Assembly (NCBI GenBank): GCA_031270385.1
Contig: JAISXS010000021.1
Coordinates: forward strand, 1 to 9,304
Source of the DNA: Puniceicoccales bacterium
Lineage (GTDB): Bacteria; Verrucomicrobiota; Verrucomicrobiia; Opitutales; JAIRKQ01
DNA length: 9,304 bases
Direction of reading: 5' to 3'
Shown piece by piece: positions 1 through 6,930 of this stretch. The number at the start of each line of letters is the position of its first letter. Within the stretch, counting starts at the first letter, position 1. The translations under genes were made by a program, and so were the position numbers. Below the pieces are notes generated by a model. That model worked only from the letters and a program-made list of their open reading frames with translations, ran no database searches and was not told the origin of the DNA.

Positions 1-110
1 AAAATTTTGGGCTAAACTCAAACGAAAACTCAGGGATATCTTGCCTCTTTTCTCTTCCCTTGGCGATGCACTTTACCATGCTTTTTTGTGCCTTTCTTAA
101 CCGGAGCTGC
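1..110. other. left edge, no supported gene
   Basis: No gene can be supported here. On the plus strand one frame is open from the window edge to a TAA at 98-100 and could be the last 32 codons of an upstream gene ending 10 bp before the first repeat element. On the minus strand a frame ending in TGA at 30-32 encodes a very basic tail (KKGTKKHGKVHRQ and onward) that reads back into the repeat element. The two readings overlap, so at most one is real, and neither has recognisable homology. Confidence 0.3.
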
Positions 111-217
111 TATAGTTGTCTTACTTGAGAAAAGCATTCTGATTTGACGATACTTGGTGGCAAGATTCCCGTTTTTTGGAGAAGGGGGGTATGTTTTTCT
201 CAGGGAAGATGACTATA
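111..217 (+). repeat. inverted-repeat element, copy 1 (complete, 107 bp)
   Basis: This copy starts TATAGTTGTCTTACTTGAGA and ends CAGGGAAGATGACTATA. The reverse complement of the last 27 bases matches the first 27 with few mismatches (TATAGTCATCTTCCCTGAG against TATAGTTGTCTTACTTGAG). The interior contains GACGATACTTGG, which recurs in the copies at 6580 and 7976. It encodes nothing and has no transposase. It is best read as a MITE-like or REPIN-like unit. Orientation is defined by the left end followed by the CGATACTTGG core. Confidence 0.85.
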
Positions 218-243
218 AACACCGGAATTTCCTCGTCAAATAT
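218..243 (-). repeat. interior fragment of an inverted-repeat element, reverse orientation
   Basis: The segment AACACCGGAATTTCCTCGTC lying between copies 1 and 2 matches the middle of the complete reverse-oriented copy at 6678-6781 (AACACCGGAATTTTTCCGTC at 6719-6738). Both continue as CAAATAT. At that point the complete copy reads CAAATATCGTTGG, whereas here copy 2 begins at the TA. This looks like part of an older element split by the insertion of copy 2. Confidence 0.7.
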
Positions 244-346
244 AGTCGTCTTGCTTGACAAAAGCATTCCAGTGCAACGACGCACCAACGAAAAGTTCAT
301 GCTTGTATGGAAAAACAATATGTTTTTTTCAGGTAAGATGACTATA
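241..346 (+). repeat. inverted-repeat element, copy 2 (complete, 106 bp)
   Basis: The left end is TATAGTCGTCTTGCTTGAC and the right end is CAGGTAAGATGACTATA. The two are inverted repeats of about 27 bp. The left end contains a perfect 5-bp mini-hairpin (TGCTT, loop GACAA, AAGCA). The interior is the most divergent of the complete copies. Its left TATA lies inside a fragment of an older, oppositely oriented copy, which suggests insertion at a TA dinucleotide. Confidence 0.83.
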
Positions 347-361
347 GTTGTTTTCAGTTGA
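343..361 (+). repeat. possible truncated left end of a further element
   Basis: Sharing the terminal TATA of copy 2, the sequence TATAGTTGTTTTCAGTTGA resembles the family left end TATAGTTGTCTTACTTGAG. No interior or right end follows. The glgB stop codon lies about 30 bp further on. The match is short and could be chance. Confidence 0.35.
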
Positions 362-391
362 TGGTGTTGCGTTGCTTCCTGGCAAGTTTCG

Positions 392-2599
392 TTACCTGTT
401 CTCAGCCAGCAGACATATTACGCTGAGAGGTGGGATGTACAATTCCAGTGAATATCGATGGCCGTGGAATGTAATTTGTTCGGCAGACTTTCCGCCAAAG
501 TTTCCACGGTTCATTCCCCCGTATTTCGAACAGTCTCCATTGAAAATTTCCCGCCAAAAGCAATTTTGCGGAACTCCAATTCTGTAGTTTATCCGTCCGA
601 CAGAAGTAAAATTGCAGACAACAGCCATCATATCGCCTTGACTTCCCTTGCGCAGAAATGCTATCACGGAATTGTCGCTGTCATCGCAGGATATCCATTC
701 GAAACCACGCGAGTCTACGTCGTATTCCCCGAAGAATGGATATTCTTGGTAAATTCCATTCAAGTCCGCAACTAACTGCTGTATGTTTTGGTGGTCGGCA
801 TATTGCAGAAGATCCCAGTCCAAGCTTTTGTCGCATTGCCATTCATTGCTCTGGCCAAATTCACACCCCATAAACAAAGTTTTTTTCCCCGGCCACAGCC
901 ACATGTATGAATACAGCGCCATCAGGTGGCGTGCTTTTTCCGATATGGTGGCTCCAGGCATCTTGCACAGCATGGAACGTTTTCCATAGACAACCTCATC
1001 GTGGGAAATCGCACTGATGAAATTTTCCGAATACTGGTATAACATGGCGAACGTCAGCTGGTTATGGTGGTGTTTGCGAAAGATTGGATCCCTTGAAAAA
1101 TATTGCAGTGTGTCGTGCATCCATCCCATGTTCCACTTGAAGTCGAACCCAATGCCGTGGCACACTGTACTCCTTGTGATGCCACTGAAGGACGTCGATT
1201 CCTCGGCAATTGTCACAGCCCCTGGAAACATTTCGTGAATAACATCGTTCATTTCCCTGATAAATTCCATGGCCTCGATGTTTTCCTTCCCGCCATAGCG
1301 ATTCGGTAACCAGTCTCCATCCAAACGCGAGTAATTCAAGTATAGCATGGATGCCACGGCATCGACGCGGAGGCCGTCGACATGGAATTTTTCGAACCAA
1401 TTTATCGCACTCCCGATCAGAAAATTTCTGACTTCATGGCGACCATAGTTGAATATCAGAGTTCCCCATTCTCCGTGGTTTCCCTGGCGGCTATCCTCGT
1501 GTTCGTACAGTTTGGTTCCGTCGAATTCGGCGAGGGCAAAGGCATCCCTCGGGAAATGAGCTGGTACAAAATCAACGATAACACCGATGCCATTTCCATG
1601 CAATACGTCCACCAAACCCATGAAGTCCGTTGGCGTGCCGTAGCGATGCGTCGGTGCAAAAAATCCAGTAACTTGGTATCCCCATGAGCGAAGGAATGGA
1701 TGTTCCGCAGGAGGTAAAAATTCCACGTGAGTGAATCCCATTTTTTTTACGTACGCCGCCAACTCCACTGCAACTTCACTATATGTCAGCGATCGATTAT
1801 TTTCCTCTGGAATGCGCATCCAGGAATCCAAATGCACTTCGTATATTGCAATTGGACTGCGATACCAATTCGTCGTTGCACGCTTTTTAAGCCAACCTTC
1901 GTCGTGCCACCTGTAACTAGATGAGTCAAAAACCACCGCCGCGTTATTTGGCGGACATTCGAAGTAGCTGCCGTAGGGATCGCTTTTCAGCATAAATTCT
2001 CCGCGTACCCCAGTGAGCTCGTACTTGTATTTTTCAAGATTCCCAATTCCTGGAACGAATAATTCCCAAATTCCCGATGCTCCTAGCAAACGCATCGGAT
2101 GATATCTGCCATCCCACCCATTAAAATCTCCAACGACTGATACCCTTTTCGCGTGCGGTGCCCATACGGCAAACGCTGTTCCGCATACCTCGCCAATTAT
2201 GCGAACATTTGCTCCCATGCGGCTGGCGATTTGCCGATGCTTCCCCTGGCCGAGTAAATAGCAGTCAAATACACTGAGTGTTGGTAGAAACGAATACGGA
2301 TCGTATCTAAAAATTTCGTTGCCTTGGTGTGTTTCTATTAAAAATTTGTATGGGAAAATTTCCCCAATCCCGGTTATGAAAACTTCAAAAAATCCGCTGT
2401 CATGAAGCATTTTCATGGAAAATTTCTCCCCTGTGGCGGCGGAAACAACGGCGCATTTCCCTGCATTTTGCAGGTAGGCACGGACTACGACGCCGGAAAT
2501 CTCACCGTTTTCTACGACCTTGTGCATCCCGAGCCTGTCGTGTGGACAAGCATGACTGGCGTGCAAAAATTTTCCCAATTCCTCCTCTGATATTATCAT
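392..2599 (-). CDS. glgB: 1,4-alpha-glucan branching enzyme (glycogen branching enzyme)
   Basis: This cytoplasmic glycoside hydrolase family 13 enzyme cuts alpha-1,4-glucan chains and re-attaches the pieces through alpha-1,6 bonds, the branching step of glycogen synthesis. At 735 residues it has the usual full length. A poorly conserved N-terminal module (about 1-125) precedes a CBM48-type domain (about 135-225, with FAVWAPHAKRVSVVGDFNGW). The catalytic barrel carries all family motifs: EHPFLRSWGYQVTGFF (299-314), DFVPAHF (343-349), DGLRVDAVA with nucleophile Asp413, AEEST with acid/base Glu466, and SHDEVV with Asp534. A C-terminal beta domain ends at LAENR. The ATG is 4 bp after the stop of the upstream lipoprotein gene, so coupled translation is likely. 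No strong Shine-Dalgarno is visible; GGAG lies about 20 bases upstream. Small deviations such as VPAHF and MGCEFGQ do not touch catalytic residues. No other glycogen genes are in view. Confidence 0.97.
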   Translation of the reverse strand: MIISEEELGKFLHASHACPHDRLGMHKVVENGEISGVVVRAYLQNAGKCAVVSAATGEKFSMKMLHDSGFFEVFITGIGEIFPYKFLIETHQGNEIFRYDPYSFLPTLSVFDCYLLGQGKHRQIASRMGANVRIIGEVCGTAFAVWAPHAKRVSVVGDFNGWDGRYHPMRLLGASGIWELFVPGIGNLEKYKYELTGVRGEFMLKSDPYGSYFECPPNNAAVVFDSSSYRWHDEGWLKKRATTNWYRSPIAIYEVHLDSWMRIPEENNRSLTYSEVAVELAAYVKKMGFTHVEFLPPAEHPFLRSWGYQVTGFFAPTHRYGTPTDFMGLVDVLHGNGIGVIVDFVPAHFPRDAFALAEFDGTKLYEHEDSRQGNHGEWGTLIFNYGRHEVRNFLIGSAINWFEKFHVDGLRVDAVASMLYLNYSRLDGDWLPNRYGGKENIEAMEFIREMNDVIHEMFPGAVTIAEESTSFSGITRSTVCHGIGFDFKWNMGWMHDTLQYFSRDPIFRKHHHNQLTFAMLYQYSENFISAISHDEVVYGKRSMLCKMPGATISEKARHLMALYSYMWLWPGKKTLFMGCEFGQSNEWQCDKSLDWDLLQYADHQNIQQLVADLNGIYQEYPFFGEYDVDSRGFEWISCDDSDNSVIAFLRKGSQGDMMAVVCNFTSVGRINYRIGVPQNCFWREIFNGDCSKYGGMNRGNFGGKSAEQITFHGHRYSLELYIPPLSVICLLAENR

Positions 2600-2603
2600 T
2601 TGA

Positions 2604-3569
2604 TTACAATGTTAGGAATTCTCCGTTTACCGGTTCATCGTTATCCTCAAAAGACAGGTTGTCGTAGTATGCGCTCGACGGCACAACCTTGACAGGAATT
2701 TTCAGCTCATCAAAACCATTAGCGGTCAGATACAGCATTGCGGAACCCGACGTCGCTCCTTGGACCATCACCACCGCTGAATTTGCACCGGCTGGAATCA
2801 AAATATCGTCCATAACAATGCTTTCCGGGACATTCGTCGTCACATCTATGAGAATTCCTCCCTCCGGAGCATCGAAATCTATGGATACGGAAAGCGCCTG
2901 TTTTTCTCCGCTCGACAATTCTATTTTTGGCAAACTTGCGTACAACATCATTGGATCAACGGTAAACACACCGAGGCCGATGTCTCCGTTGTCGCTAACT
3001 AGTCTGGCGTGGTATTTTCCGCGTGTTTCCATCATTGGTACCGTAAAAGACAGTGAATTCGGCGATATAAACGTCGTTTGGCATTTGATATTCCCGATTT
3101 CAATATAGTCACCGTCTTCGAATCCACGCCCAATAAGAGTACACAGCGATCCTGGGATTCCACGACCACTCTCAAATCCAATGACGTACCTGTTCGCAAT
3201 CGTGAGGTCGTAGAGACACGACCTATCTAACTTGCTTCTTTCATTCCTTCTTGACTTTTCCACATAGTCCACTTCGTAATAGTAGCTTGCCCTGTGTTTC
3301 TTGGGTGGTCTTTTATAGTCGTACGTGTACTCCCATGTTCCGCTCTTGTTCATGTTGTGTACTTCGCCGTCTATGACTATGCGTGCGGAATTTTCATCAA
3401 TAGCGATATCTCTGCCGTTGGGGACAACCGTCATCGCCATTGTGTAAATTTCCGAAGAATTCTGCGGAATTTTTTCAGGGGTGTCATTCCTAATGATCGA
3501 ATTACACCCAAACACGGAGCAGCAACACGCCAGCGAAAACACAATTGCCAATATCCTTTCAACCTTCAT
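2604..3569 (-). CDS. predicted lipoprotein with IPT/TIG Ig-like domain
   Basis: No named family is recognised, but the architecture is readable. Starting at the ATG at 3569 gives 321 residues with a lipoprotein signal: MKVER, a hydrophobic stretch, then SVFGC with the lipidated Cys at residue 22. Residues about 30-130 are polar and Tyr/Lys/Arg-rich, with no known fold. Residues about 139-205 look like an IPT/TIG Ig-like domain (LCTLIGRGFEDGDYIEIG, then VPMMETRGKYHARLV). Residues about 211-296 resemble a second Ig-like repeat of the kind containing IPAGANSAVVMV and LYLTANGFD. Such domains usually occur in envelope proteins, so a surface or periplasmic binding or structural role is inferred. 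The frame is open upstream to an ATG at 3719, adding a second hydrophobic stretch. The shorter start is preferred for its lipobox and for GGGAG 14 bp upstream. It precedes glgB in a likely operon. Confidence 0.8.
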   Translation of the reverse strand: MKVERILAIVFSLACCCSVFGCNSIIRNDTPEKIPQNSSEIYTMAMTVVPNGRDIAIDENSARIVIDGEVHNMNKSGTWEYTYDYKRPPKKHRASYYYEVDYVEKSRRNERSKLDRSCLYDLTIANRYVIGFESGRGIPGSLCTLIGRGFEDGDYIEIGNIKCQTTFISPNSLSFTVPMMETRGKYHARLVSDNGDIGLGVFTVDPMMLYASLPKIELSSGEKQALSVSIDFDAPEGGILIDVTTNVPESIVMDDILIPAGANSAVVMVQGATSGSAMLYLTANGFDELKIPVKVVPSSAYYDNLSFEDNDEPVNGEFLTL

Positions 3570-3870
3570 AGCCACAAAATAAACTCCCGGGATGCTAGAA
3601 ATCAGAAAAGCACAAGCAAGAAAAAGATTTAACTGCTTTTTCGCTGAAACGCCATCGTTTTCTTCTTTACAATCGTGGAAAACGTGACCCATCACGCCAA
3701 TGGTTTGCTGGCAACCCACACAACTTTGTGGAGTAGGGTTTCATCTACGACAAGGTTTTTCAATTTTTTTACTGTCTTTTTTAATCGATTGGAAAATTTT
3801 GCATAATTTCGCCAATTCATTGCAAAATTTTCCACTGGACATTTTTTGTGAAAAAATTTCATTTGGCAAA
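3570..3870. promoter_or_regulatory. divergent intergenic control region between lipoprotein-glgB and valS
   Basis: About 300 bp separate the preferred start of the lipoprotein gene from the ATG of valS, so promoters for both directions should lie here. The valS-proximal part (about 3755-3870) is very AT-rich with T and A tracts. I could not pick a convincing -35/-10 pair on either strand; GCATAAT at 3801-3807 is a possible -10 for valS, but no good -35 precedes it. A perfect inverted repeat sits at 3790-3834. The open frame across part of this stretch is regarded as non-coding extension of the flanking genes. Confidence 0.5.
3790..3834. promoter_or_regulatory. perfect 14-bp inverted repeat upstream of valS
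   Basis: TGGAAAATTTTGCA at 3790-3803 and TGCAAAATTTTCCA at 3821-3834 are exact reverse complements separated by 17 bases. The right arm ends 36 bp before the valS ATG. It could be an operator for a dimeric regulator, or a hairpin in the valS leader RNA. It is not followed by a T run, so it does not look like an attenuator. No T-box features were seen. Confidence 0.6.
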
Positions 3871-6576
3871 ATGAATGACATCGGGAAAACGTTCATACCG
3901 TCGACTGTGGAAGGCAAATGGATTGCTAGATGGGAGGATTGCGGAAATTTTGACAGATTTGCGGATGGATCCAAGGATTCTTTTTCTATTTTGATGCCGC
4001 CACCCAATGTTACCGGTGTTCTCCACATGGGCCACTTGCTCAACCAAACTCTGCAGGACGTTTTCATACGGCATGCACGCCATCGCAATAAGTGGGCAAC
4101 GTGGGTTCCGGGAACAGATCACGCTGGAATTTCCATGCAAGTGAGGGTGGAAAAAGAACTGGCGAAAAATGGAATAGATAGCAAAAAGATTGGTCGGGAA
4201 AGATTTTTGGAACATGCCCGCGAATGGCGTGACAAGCACGGAGGAATCATCCTGTCGCAGCTGAGAAGCCTAGGCGTTTCGTGTGACTTTAAAAATACGG
4301 TACACACACTCGATGAAGATTACAGCAGAGGGGTGCTAACTGCATTCGTTAAATTGTACAAACGCGGATACGTTTACCGTGGAAAGAGAATGATAAATTG
4401 GTGTCCGGCCACGATGACTGCTCTCAGTGACGAGGAAGTCACGATGAAACCACAGAAAAGTAAGCTGTATTACGTATGCTATGAAATCGTCGAACAACCT
4501 GGAAAATTTATAGAAATTTCCACGACGCGCCCGGAGACAATAATGGGTGATGTTGCCGTTGCAGTAAACCCAGAAGATGGACGCTACAAAAGCATCGTTG
4601 GATTACATTGCCGTCGTCCGCTAAATCCGGTGGAAATTCCAATAGTTGCCGATTTCGCTGTCGACAAAGATTTTGGTACGGGGGTGCTGAAAATTACCCC
4701 AGCCCACGACGTAGTGGACTTCGAAATCGGACAACGTCACGGATTGCCGATTATCGACGTACTGAATCCTGATGGTACGATTAGCGCCGCCGGCGGTCCA
4801 GAATTTGCCGGCCTAGACAGATTTGTCGCCAGAGAAAAGGCTGGAGAAGAATTGCATAGGATAGGGGCACTGTCGAAAATTGAAGACTATGAAAACAATG
4901 TTGGGTTTTCCGAGCGAGGAAATGTTCCAATTGAACCGAGACTTTCCGAGCAATGGTTCTTAAAATATCCAAGAATTGAAGAGGCGAAACGTGCCGTTGC
5001 CGATGGATTTATAAAGTTCTATCCGAGGCGATGGGAAAAAACGTATCTCCATTGGCTGGATAACACAAAAGATTGGTGCGTCAGCCGTCAGTTGTGGTGG
5101 GGTCACCGCATACCGGTGTGGTATAAGAAAAATTCCGACCGCAATGATCCGGAGAATTGGCATGTTTCCGTCGATGGCCCACCAGATGCAGAAAATTGGG
5201 AACAGGATGACGATGTTCTTGACACTTGGGCATCATCGTGGATATGGCCATTTGGCGTTTTCCACTGGCCAGAGAAGGATAAAATGGAGGTGGCGTTTTT
5301 CGAATACTTTTATCCGACAGACGTCCTCGTCACCGGACCCGACATAATATTTTTCTGGGTGGCGCGAATGATAATGGCGAGCTTGGATTTAATTGGTCAG
5401 GATAAGAAATTACTTACCGACGAAGATATCGCGGAACGCATCCCATTCAAAAATGTGTATTTTACGGGTATCATCCGCGACAAAATTGGCAGAAAAATGT
5501 CGAAGAGCCTGGGAAATTCTCCGGAACCGCTAGATTTAATCGCAAAATATGGTGCCGATGGAGTGAGATTCGGAATTTTGATGAGTGCGGCAAGCGGTCA
5601 GGACCTCCTGTTCAACGAAGAAAACATGGCACTTGGAAGAAATTTTTGTAACAAACTGTGGAATGCATTTCGCTTCGGTCGCATTGGGCGCGATTACAAA
5701 TCCTATGCAGAAACTACACTCGATGGCATTTTAGCGAAGATTATCCCGGACGATTTAGACGTTGACGATCACGCGATTTTGTTGAAATTTGTAAATTTTT
5801 GCGCAGCATTCGAAAAATTGTTCAATGATTTTGAGATCAACGGGGCTGTTAATTTGCTACACTCATTCTTTTGGGATGATTACTGTAGCTGGTACGTAGA
5901 AGCGTCGAAGAGTCGCTTGAAAGAGGGCAATTGTAGCGTTTTGGCGATTCACGAAATTCTCATACGCCAGTTATTGATCATATTAAATCCATTCATTCCA
6001 TTTATAACCGAGGAATTGTGGAATGCCGGGGGAAACGATCCAAGGAGCATGCAAAATGTTTACTGTGAGACCGCCAACGATCTGCATAGGAAGTTTGAGT
6101 TTTTACATATCGACAGAAGGGTGCTCGATACAGTATCTTCGCTAAGGGAGTTTTTGAATGCTGTGAGAAGATTGCTTTCGCAAGCAAAAGAAAAAGTTGG
6201 CAATGTCACGCTATATATTTTGCCAAAAGACACCGTCACCAAGGGGTTTTTGGAAAGCTACTCTGGAAAAATTAAAAACATTACCGCAGTACGAAATATT
6301 CAATTCATCTGTGAAGTCCCAAAGTTTCCATCGGTGCAGACCCCATTCGGCATGGTATTTTTACATGCCGAGGAATTGGATACTTCCGGGGAAAAGGAAA
6401 AGATTGTCACCGAGATTGCAAAAATTTCCGATCTCATAATTCTAAACGAGGCAAAACTTTCCGACAAAAATTTTGTTGAAGGGGCTCCGCAACGAGTTGT
6501 TATTGGCGCACAAAAAATGCTCGCGGAAAACATCGCCAGGCGCATGGAACTGCAGAAAATTCTAGCATCACTGTAG
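3871..6576 (+). CDS. valS: valyl-tRNA synthetase
   Basis: This essential cytoplasmic class Ia enzyme charges tRNA-Val with valine and edits mischarged threonine. The protein is 901 residues, normal for bacteria. Visible in order are PPPNVTGVLHMGH with the HIGH-type signature at 52-55, GTDHAG (81-86), the editing-domain motif STTRPET (217-223), CVSRQLWWGHRIPVWY (403-418), and KMSKS at 542-546. The anticodon-binding helical domain follows (about 630-760), then a C-terminal tRNA-binding coiled coil (about 840-895, with LSDKNFVEGAP). The start is set at 3871 because MNDIGKTFIPSTVEGKWIARW aligns with normal ValS N-termini. An in-frame ATG at 3700 would add 57 residues of AT-rich, leader-like sequence. 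The Shine-Dalgarno is weak. The gene diverges from the lipoprotein-glgB operon, and a repeat element begins within a few bases of its TAG. No key residue is missing. Confidence 0.98.
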   Translation: MNDIGKTFIPSTVEGKWIARWEDCGNFDRFADGSKDSFSILMPPPNVTGVLHMGHLLNQTLQDVFIRHARHRNKWATWVPGTDHAGISMQVRVEKELAKNGIDSKKIGRERFLEHAREWRDKHGGIILSQLRSLGVSCDFKNTVHTLDEDYSRGVLTAFVKLYKRGYVYRGKRMINWCPATMTALSDEEVTMKPQKSKLYYVCYEIVEQPGKFIEISTTRPETIMGDVAVAVNPEDGRYKSIVGLHCRRPLNPVEIPIVADFAVDKDFGTGVLKITPAHDVVDFEIGQRHGLPIIDVLNPDGTISAAGGPEFAGLDRFVAREKAGEELHRIGALSKIEDYENNVGFSERGNVPIEPRLSEQWFLKYPRIEEAKRAVADGFIKFYPRRWEKTYLHWLDNTKDWCVSRQLWWGHRIPVWYKKNSDRNDPENWHVSVDGPPDAENWEQDDDVLDTWASSWIWPFGVFHWPEKDKMEVAFFEYFYPTDVLVTGPDIIFFWVARMIMASLDLIGQDKKLLTDEDIAERIPFKNVYFTGIIRDKIGRKMSKSLGNSPEPLDLIAKYGADGVRFGILMSAASGQDLLFNEENMALGRNFCNKLWNAFRFGRIGRDYKSYAETTLDGILAKIIPDDLDVDDHAILLKFVNFCAAFEKLFNDFEINGAVNLLHSFFWDDYCSWYVEASKSRLKEGNCSVLAIHEILIRQLLIILNPFIPFITEELWNAGGNDPRSMQNVYCETANDLHRKFEFLHIDRRVLDTVSSLREFLNAVRRLLSQAKEKVGNVTLYILPKDTVTKGFLESYSGKIKNITAVRNIQFICEVPKFPSVQTPFGMVFLHAEELDTSGEKEKIVTEIAKISDLIILNEAKLSDKNFVEGAPQRVVIGAQKMLAENIARRMELQKILASL

Positions 6577-6579
6577 GCA

Positions 6580-6681
6580 CAATGTCACACCCTACAAAGG
6601 CATCCTATCCAACGATACTTGGCGGTAAAGTTTTCCTTTTTATAAAGGAAAACACGCTATTTTCAGGTGAAAATAGCTATA
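6580..6681 (+). repeat. inverted-repeat element, copy 3 (degenerate left end, about 102 bp)
   Basis: The left end is worn (AATGTCACACCCTACAAAGG), but the core TCCAACGATACTTGGCGG and the right end CAGGTGAAAATAGCTATA match the family. The GTCACAC variant is shared with the copy at 7976. It starts within about 5 bp of the valS stop codon. Its central and right segments form two perfect hairpins, described separately. Its terminal TATA is shared with the next copy. Confidence 0.78.
6630..6677 (+). terminator. two adjacent perfect hairpins downstream of valS
   Basis: GTTTTCCTTT at 6630-6639 pairs perfectly with AAAGGAAAAC at 6644-6653 around a 4-base loop. GCTATTTTC at 6656-6664 then pairs perfectly with GAAAATAGC at 6669-6677 around AGGT. 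They begin 53 bases after the valS stop and lie inside repeat copy 3. They could end or protect the valS transcript. They lack a GC-rich stem followed by a T run, so a classical intrinsic terminator is not certain. Confidence 0.4.
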
Positions 6682-6781
6682 ATTGTCTTGCTCGAGAAGA
6701 GCATATTTTTTTCCCATGAACACCGGAATTTTTCCGTCAAATATCGTTGGATAAATGCTTTTCTCAAGTAAGACAACTATA
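6678..6781 (-). repeat. inverted-repeat element, copy 4 (complete, 104 bp, reverse orientation)
   Basis: Read on the minus strand it starts TATAGTTGTCTTACTTGAGA, has the core ATCCAACGATATTTGACGG, and ends CGAGCAAGACAATTATA. It is the best-preserved copy and opposes copy 3, sharing its TATA at 6678-6681. Its inner end forms a perfect hairpin, TGCTC-TTCTC-GAGCA on the minus strand. Confidence 0.87.
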
Positions 6782-6930
6782 ACTCAAAAATGGCAAACAC
6801 TAAATTGGGATTCTTTTTTAGATTTTTTGGTTGACTATTAAATTTATCGGAAAAGGGTAGCGCCGAGCTTGTCTTCGTATTTGAAGGGAAGCGATTTATA
6901 TCGTAAAAAATTAGTTTATAAGGAATTAGT
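6782..6930 (+). promoter_or_regulatory. leader of the macro-like gene, with ribosome binding site
   Basis: About 150 bp lie between repeat copy 4 and the next gene. AAGGA at 6920-6924 stands 6 bases before the ATG and is the clearest Shine-Dalgarno in the window, which supports the start at 6931. TTGACT at 6831-6836 resembles a -35 box, but no good -10 follows at 16-18 bp. TTTATA at 6895-6900 is a possible -10 with no good -35. The promoter is therefore not fixed. Confidence 0.55.

Noticed and set aside
121..361. Short open frames of about 60-65 codons on both strands
   Set aside because: They lie wholly inside the inverted-repeat elements and change reading between copies, so they are by-products of the repeats.
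392..2599. Many plus-strand frames of 60-105 codons opposite glgB
   Set aside because: They are antisense shadows of a complete, well-conserved enzyme gene.
3700..3870. Longer valS start at the ATG at 3700
   Set aside because: The added 57 residues come from AT-rich leader sequence containing the inverted repeat, and normal ValS proteins begin near MNDIGKTF.
3755..3870. T-box or amino-acid attenuator ahead of valS
   Set aside because: No T-box sequence, no GC-rich terminator stem with a T run and no Val-rich leader peptide were found.
6577..6930. tRNA or other structural RNA gene downstream of valS
   Set aside because: The hairpins belong to the repeat elements. No cloverleaf or CCA end was seen.
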